Shown here piece after piece: positions 16,988-20,464 of a DNA stretch of 20,464 nucleotides. Position 1 is the first letter of the stretch. Every line of letters starts with the position of its first letter. The stretch lies in assembly GCA_051746205.1 (NCBI GenBank), contig JBNJEU010000030.1, positions 1-20,464 of the forward strand, read 5' to 3'. The DNA comes from Thiohalospira sp051746205. GTDB lineage: Bacteria > Pseudomonadota > Gammaproteobacteria > Thiohalospirales > Thiohalospiraceae. Position numbers and translations under genes: made by a program. The notes below the pieces were generated by a model, which had not been told where the DNA came from, made no database searches, and was given only the letters and a program-made list of their open reading frames with translations.

Positions 16988-17670
16988 GACGCCTTCACCC
17001 CCGTCGTCAGCCGTCCGTTGACCACGTAGAGCAGCAGCAGCATCGCGAAGGAGAGGCCGAGCAGCAGGGCCGACAGGCTGTGCGCCGAGCCGTAGTCCAC
17101 CGCCTCGACGTGGTCATAGATGGCGATGGAGACCACCTGGGTCTCGCCGGGGATGTTGCCGCCGATCATCAGCACCACACCGAACTCGCCCACGGTATGG
17201 GCAAAGCCCAGCGTGATGGCGGTGAGAAAGCCGCGCAGCGAGAGCGGCAGCACCACGCTGACGAACCGGTCCCACGGCCGCGCGCGCAGGGCGGCCGCGG
17301 CCTCGAGCAGATCGCTGCTCACCGAGCTGAAGGCGTTCTGCAACGGCTGCACCACGAAGGGCAGCGAATAGAACACCGAGCCGATCACCAGTCCGGTGAA
17401 GCTGAAGGCCAGCGCCGGGCCGCCCAGCGACTGGATCGGTCCCTCCGGACCCAGCATCAGCAACAGGTAGAAACCCAGCACCGTCGGCGGCAGCACCAGC
17501 GGCAGGGCCACCACCGATTCGAACAGCAGCTTCAGGCGGCAACGGGTGCGCGCCAGCCACCAGGCCAGCGGCGTGCCGAGGATCAGCAGCACCATGGTGG
17601 TCACCGCCGCGAGCCGTAGCGTGAGCCACAGCGCGTCGAGGTCCCGGGGGTCGAACCAGTCGCTCATCAC
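16984..17670 (-). CDS. modB: Molybdate ABC transporter permease
   Basis: ModB forms the membrane channel of the molybdate importer as a dimer. The 228-residue protein has about five hydrophobic helices (roughly 15-40, 50-75, 85-110, 145-165 and 200-220). It carries LPLVLPPTVLGFYLL and, in the cytoplasmic coupling loop, EAAAALRARPWDRFVSVVLP, followed by GFAHTVGEFGVVLMIGG and NIPGETQVVS, all hallmarks of ModB. Two adjacent starts are possible: GTG at 17670 and ATG at 17667. GAGG lies eight bases before the GTG and eleven before the ATG, so the GTG is slightly favoured. It is 21 bp after modA and overlaps modC by four bases. Confidence 0.96.
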   Translation of the reverse strand: MMSDWFDPRDLDALWLTLRLAAVTTMVLLILGTPLAWWLARTRCRLKLLFESVVALPLVLPPTVLGFYLLLMLGPEGPIQSLGGPALAFSFTGLVIGSVFYSLPFVVQPLQNAFSSVSSDLLEAAAALRARPWDRFVSVVLPLSLRGFLTAITLGFAHTVGEFGVVLMIGGNIPGETQVVSIAIYDHVEAVDYGSAHSLSALLLGLSFAMLLLLYVVNGRLTTGVKAS

Positions 17671-17691
17671 CGTCCGTTCCTCGCGACCGGG

Positions 17692-18471
17692 CTACCGGGG
17701 CAGACCGTAGCCGTCTTCCTCGATGACGGCCCGCGCGTCGGGGTCTTCCCGCATCCAGGCCAGCAATTCCCGGGCGGCGTCTGTCCGATCCGAGTCGCTC
17801 AACACGATCGCTTCCTGAATGACCGGCGGATAGCGATCGGCGTCGGGGAGCCAGCGGGATCCCGCGCCGTTCTCGCGTTCCCAGTCGCGCACCTGGGACA
17901 GGGCCACGAAGCCGATCGCCGCATTGCCCGTGGTAACGAAATTGAACGTCTTGCCGATGTTCTGCCCCACGACCACGCGCCCGGGGGGTCGTTCCAGGTT
18001 CAGGCTGTCCATCACGGCTTCGGCGGCGGCCCCATAGGGGGCCAGACGGGGGTTGGCCATGGCGAGGCGCTGGTCATCCGCGCTGGCCAGGAAGGCGGCC
18101 CCGTCCTCGGGGATCCGGTCCGGATCGCGACTCCACAGGACCAGACGCCCCCGGGCGTAGACCTGCCGGGTATCCGCAATGCCGTGACCTTCCTCCGCCA
18201 GCTCGGCGGTGCGCACATCATCGGCGGAGAAAAAGACGTCGAAGGGGGCCCCCTGACGGATCTGGGCGTAGTGCTTGCCCGAGGAGCCACTGCTGATCCG
18301 GCTGCTGACCCCGTGCTGGTGTTCATGGAGCTCGGCCAGCCGCTCCATGGTGCCGGCGAAATTCGACGCCACCGCAATGCGCAGGGGTTCCTCGGCATGA
18401 ACCGGGTGGGTCGACAGGACGAGCAGGCTGCTCACAAGCATTCCTCTCAGCCATCGTTTCGGGGCGTTCAT
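17692..18471 (-). CDS. modA: Molybdate ABC transporter periplasmic binding protein
   Basis: ModA captures molybdate or tungstate in the periplasm for ModBC. The 259-residue precursor starts at the ATG at 18471 with AGGAG eight bases upstream; an in-frame extension to 18564 crosses the operator region and is rejected. A signal peptide is evident: basic start MNAPKRWLR, hydrophobic core and likely cleavage after VHA (residue 26). The mature part has IAVASNFAGTMERLAE, SSGSSGKHYAQIRQGAPFD and VFFSADD, then ARGRLVLWSRD, QNIGKTFNFVTTGNAAIGFV and ARELLAWM, the usual ModA series. The oxyanion site would include the serines of VASN and SGSSG. Upstream lie two ModE-type operators, so repression when molybdate is plentiful is likely. 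Confidence 0.96.
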   Translation of the reverse strand: MNAPKRWLRGMLVSSLLVLSTHPVHAEEPLRIAVASNFAGTMERLAELHEHQHGVSSRISSGSSGKHYAQIRQGAPFDVFFSADDVRTAELAEEGHGIADTRQVYARGRLVLWSRDPDRIPEDGAAFLASADDQRLAMANPRLAPYGAAAEAVMDSLNLERPPGRVVVGQNIGKTFNFVTTGNAAIGFVALSQVRDWERENGAGSRWLPDADRYPPVIQEAIVLSDSDRTDAARELLAWMREDPDARAVIEEDGYGLPR

Positions 18472-18503
18472 CGGGGCGACTCCTTCTTCATTAGTGGCTC
18501 GCT

Positions 18504-18531
18504 TTCGCGATATACAGACGAATATAGCGTG
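18504..18531. promoter_or_regulatory. ModE-type operator 1, upstream of modA
   Basis: Half-site TTCGCGATATA (18504-18514), a six-base spacer, then AATATAGCGTG (18521-18531). This fits the ModE box consensus of CGnTATATA-type arms around a 6-7-base spacer with only a few mismatches. It lies 33-60 bases ahead of the modA ATG and covers TATA-like sequences that could serve as a proximal -10. Confidence 0.7.
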
Positions 18532-18576
18532 TTCCAGGGTTTCTCTCGCACGGGATGCAAGCACAGGGCATGCCGG

Positions 18577-18592
18577 TTCGGTGAAACCCGAA
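18577..18592 (-). other. Small hairpin in the modA leader
   Basis: TTCGG (18577-18581) and CCGAA (18588-18592) form a perfect 5-bp stem with a six-base loop. It lies between the two ModE-type sites. No larger conserved riboswitch fold was recognised around it. Confidence 0.3.
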
Positions 18593-18642
18593 TCAATCTG
18601 TACACAATCAGCCGGTTAGCCGATCACACCACCATCCAGGAA

Positions 18643-18670
18643 TGCATTATATACGACAAAACATAGCGCT
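18643..18670. promoter_or_regulatory. ModE-type operator 2, distal, over the modA promoter
   Basis: Half-site TGCATTATATA (18643-18653), six-base spacer, then AACATAGCGCT (18660-18670). On the minus strand it shares CGCTATnTT, the same spacer length and TATAT with operator 1, which supports both as sites for one regulator. Its centre is 139 bp from that of operator 1. Confidence 0.6.
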
Positions 18671-18675
18671 CGCAA
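18646..18675 (-). promoter_or_regulatory. Promoter with perfect TATAAT upstream of modA
   Basis: On the minus strand TTGCGA (-35, 18675-18670) and TATAAT (-10, 18651-18646) are separated by 18 bases. Transcription would begin near 18639 and give a leader of about 168 bases before modA. Operator 2 covers the spacer and -10, as expected for repression. Confidence 0.6.
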
Positions 18676-18705
18676 AAGCCGATTGTCATCAATCCGACAA
18701 GGGAA

Positions 18706-19092
18706 TCAGGCGTCGCCCCCCTCCTCCTCCGAGGACGATGTCACCATCAGGGTGCGGAATTCGGCCATCGCGTCCTCGACGGCGGCGGCGGCCCGCCGCT
18801 CCATGGCCCGGTAGCGCGCCAGCACCTCGTGGCCCAGGGGCGAAACGCGCGCGCCCCCGCCCCCCTTGCCGCCGGCCGCCGTCTCCACCAGGGGCTCGTG
18901 GAAACACTGATTCATGGTGTCCACCAGCAGCCAGGCGCGGCGGTAGCTCATGCCCATGGTGCGCGCCGCCGCCGAGATCGAGCCGGTCGCCTCGATCCGC
19001 TCGAGCAGCTGCGCCTTGCCGGGGCCGATGGCGATGGCCTCGCCGAGCAGTACGCGCAGACGGGGGGCGCCACTGATTCCGGATTCCGGCAT
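18706..19092 (-). CDS. modE: ModE-type molybdate-responsive transcriptional regulator, DNA-binding domain only
   Basis: Winged-helix protein of the ModE N-terminal (LysR-like HTH) family, 128 residues, starting at the ATG at 19092 with AGGAG five bases upstream. LLERIEATGSISAAARTMGMS through YRRAWLLVDTMN (about 29-61) is the helix-turn-helix with the strongly conserved SYRRAW segment; FHEPLVETAAGGKGGGGARVS (64-84) is the glycine-rich wing. A helix and an acidic tail (SSSEEEGGDA) follow. Full-length E. coli ModE has about 260 residues with two Mop domains that bind molybdate; these are absent. The gene lies 20 bp after an unknown membrane protein and upstream of modA, whose leader has two matching operators. 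How it senses molybdate is unknown. Confidence 0.92.
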   Translation of the reverse strand: MPESGISGAPRLRVLLGEAIAIGPGKAQLLERIEATGSISAAARTMGMSYRRAWLLVDTMNQCFHEPLVETAAGGKGGGGARVSPLGHEVLARYRAMERRAAAAVEDAMAEFRTLMVTSSSEEEGGDA

Positions 19093-19112
19093 ATCGACTC
19101 CTTCTCGTGTGG

Positions 19113-19523
19113 TCAGCAGTGCCACTTGCCGGGGCGCGGCGGACACCAGTTGTAGCCGCGCACCGCCCCCGGGGCATGGGCCATCAGGGCGGAGATCAGG
19201 ATGATGGCGATGAACAGCGCCCCCCGCCACTCGGGCTGGCGCAGCGCCACCGCCAGCAGGACCAGCTTCAGCAGCACCGCCCCGCCCTTGAGCTGGAACA
19301 GCCACTGGAAGGTGGAGGCGAGGTAGAGCAGCGACAACCCGATGCCGCTGGCCAGGGCCAGATACCAGTAGCCCTGCCAGAGCTCGCGCGGGAGGTCGAA
19401 CAGGAAACCGCCGGCGATCCCGGCGATCCCCACCAGATGGAGGGCGCGCAGGGTCAGATTGGCGGGACGCTGGCCCGGCAGGCGACGGGGGGAATCGGGG
19501 AACAGCAGCGCCTTCAGGCCCAT
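19113..19523 (-). CDS. Small integral membrane protein of unknown function
   Basis: I do not recognise a family. The 136-residue product starts at the ATG at 19523 with GAGG five bases upstream, seven bases after the mtnA stop; a longer open frame runs back into mtnA but is unlikely. After a basic N-terminus (SPRRLPGQRPANLTLR) there are four predicted membrane helices at about 26-43, 53-72, 79-95 and 100-116. A conserved-looking end has HAPGAVRGYNW (116-126) and then CPPRPGKWHC with two cysteines. Coupled spacing on both sides places it in a transcript running mtnA, this gene, modE. A link with molybdate or oxyanion metabolism is only suggested by position. Confidence 0.8.
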   Translation of the reverse strand: MGLKALLFPDSPRRLPGQRPANLTLRALHLVGIAGIAGGFLFDLPRELWQGYWYLALASGIGLSLLYLASTFQWLFQLKGGAVLLKLVLLAVALRQPEWRGALFIAIILISALMAHAPGAVRGYNWCPPRPGKWHC

Positions 19524-19530
19524 GGGCGCC

Positions 19531-20464
19531 TCAACTCGCCAGCAGGCGGGCGATGCCGGCGGTGTCGGGGTGCTCCAGCGCGCCCTTCTCGGTGACCAGC
19601 ACGTCCACCAGCGCCGCCGGGGTGATGTCGAAGACCGGGTTCCAGGCATCGACGCCCTCCGCCGCCACCCGCCGGCCGCCGCAGGCGAAGACCTCGTCCG
19701 GGTCGCGGCTCTCGATGGGGATGGCGTCGCCGTCGGGGAGCGACGCGTCGAGGGTCGAGGTCGGCGCCACCACCATCACCCTCACCCCGTGATGGCGGGC
19801 AGCCACCGCCAGCGAGTAGGTGCCGATCTTGTTGGCCACATCGCCGTTGGCGGCGACCCGGTCGGCGCCGACGATCACCCACTGCACCGCCCCGGAGCGC
19901 ATCAGCGCGGCACCGGCGCCGTCGGTGAGCAGGGTCGCCGGGATGGCGTCGGCGGCCAGTTCCCAGGCGGTGAGCCGCGCCCCCTGGAGCCACGGTCGCG
20001 TCTCCCCGGCATAGACCGCGTTCAGCCGACCGTCGACCCAGGCGCGGCGGATCACCCCCAGGGCCGTGCCGTAGCCGCCGGTGGCCAGCGAGCCGGTGTT
20101 GCAGTGCGTCAGCACCCCGCTGCCCGGGGCGATGAAGGCCGCCCCCAGCTCGCCCATGCGGCGATTGGCGGCGACATCCTCGGTGTGGATCGCCTCGGCC
20201 TCCACCAGCAGCGCGTCCGGGGCCGGCCGCCCCGGCGCCGCCACCCCGCTGCCGGCCACCCGGCCCATGCGCTCCAGCGCCCAGGCCAGATTCACCGCCG
20301 TCGGCCGCGCCGCGTTCAACCGCGCCAGCCGCTCGACGAAGGCCGCCGTCGGATCCGGCTCCGCCAGCGCCTCGCGCCCCGCCAGCACCGCCCCGAAGGC
20401 CGCCGTCACCCCGATGGCCGGCGCCCCGCGCACCACCATGTCGGTAATGGCCTGGGCCACCGCC
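19531..20464 (-). CDS. mtnA: S-methyl-5-thioribose-1-phosphate isomerase, partial (5' end beyond window)
   Basis: MtnA isomerises 5-methylthioribose 1-phosphate to methylthioribulose 1-phosphate in the methionine salvage pathway. The visible 310 residues lack the N-terminus (about 40-45 residues by comparison with the roughly 350-residue family), which continues beyond base 20464. They contain VVRGAPAIGVTAAFG, RPTAVNLAWALE, the catalytic cysteine in LTHCNTGSLATGGYGTALG (codon at 20101-20103) and the catalytic aspartate in VGADRVAANGDVANKIGTY (codon at 19861-19863). VFDITPAALVDVLVTEKG closes the active-site region. These motifs separate it from the eIF2B regulatory subunits, which share the fold but lack the cysteine-aspartate pair. 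It is followed seven bases later by the membrane protein gene. Confidence 0.96.
   Translation of the reverse strand, partial: AVAQAITDMVVRGAPAIGVTAAFGAVLAGREALAEPDPTAAFVERLARLNAARPTAVNLAWALERMGRVAGSGVAAPGRPAPDALLVEAEAIHTEDVAANRRMGELGAAFIAPGSGVLTHCNTGSLATGGYGTALGVIRRAWVDGRLNAVYAGETRPWLQGARLTAWELAADAIPATLLTDGAGAALMRSGAVQWVIVGADRVAANGDVANKIGTYSLAVAARHHGVRVMVVAPTSTLDASLPDGDAIPIESRDPDEVFACGGRRVAAEGVDAWNPVFDITPAALVDVLVTEKGALEHPDTAGIARLLAS

Noticed and set aside
18472..18640. Molybdenum cofactor riboswitch upstream of modA
   Set aside because: Only one 5-bp stem and some imperfect repeats were found; the multi-stem Moco fold could not be traced by eye.

Overview
The window is high-GC DNA packed with genes and reads as chromosome from a gammaproteobacterium. 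The order gyrA-serC-(serA)-pheA-hisC-tyrA-aroA-cmk-rpsA-ihfB-lapA-lapB-pyrF is the 'aromatic supraoperon' neighbourhood known from gammaproteobacteria such as Pseudomonas. High GC, separate tyrA and aroA, and a mod cluster next to gyrA would fit an Ectothiorhodospiraceae/Chromatiales-like organism, but that placement is inference from memory and not certain.

Layout. (1) 1-1864, minus strand: lapA-lapB-pyrF, covering lipopolysaccharide assembly control and the last step of UMP synthesis; pyrF is cut by the window edge. (2) 2031-3764, plus strand: the only gene on that strand, a PAS-GGDEF-EAL protein with a decayed GGDEF motif and an intact EAL site. Its PAS domain keeps the FixL-type heme-ligand histidine and the oxygen-sensing arginine. 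It sits between lapA and ihfB and is read divergently from lapA. (3) 3834-13422, minus strand: a tight biosynthetic and translation block transcribed serC, serA, pheA, hisC, tyrA, aroA, cmk, rpsA, ihfB. SerC and SerA feed serine synthesis. AroA, PheA, TyrA and HisC carry the shikimate route to phenylalanine and tyrosine. Cmk, S1 and IHF-beta serve nucleotide metabolism, translation and nucleoid structure. Many junctions overlap or lie within about 30 bp. (4) 13475-16066: gyrA, with its own extended -10 promoter candidate. (5) 16229-19092, minus strand: a molybdate module transcribed modE, modA, modB, modC. (6) 19113-20464: a small unknown four-helix membrane protein and mtnA (methionine salvage), cut by the right edge.

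The most unusual parts are the mod module and the EAL protein. In the mod module, ModE is only a DNA-binding domain and ModC ends before its Mop/TOBE domain, so no molybdate-sensing domain is encoded here. Even so, the 234-bp AT-rich region upstream of modA holds two ModE-type operators 139 bp apart, and one of them overlaps a promoter with a perfect TATAAT. The EAL protein is a candidate heme-based, oxygen-responsive c-di-GMP phosphodiesterase. No tRNA, rRNA, CRISPR array, insertion sequence or phage gene was seen, and no gene-free stretch exceeds 300 bp.
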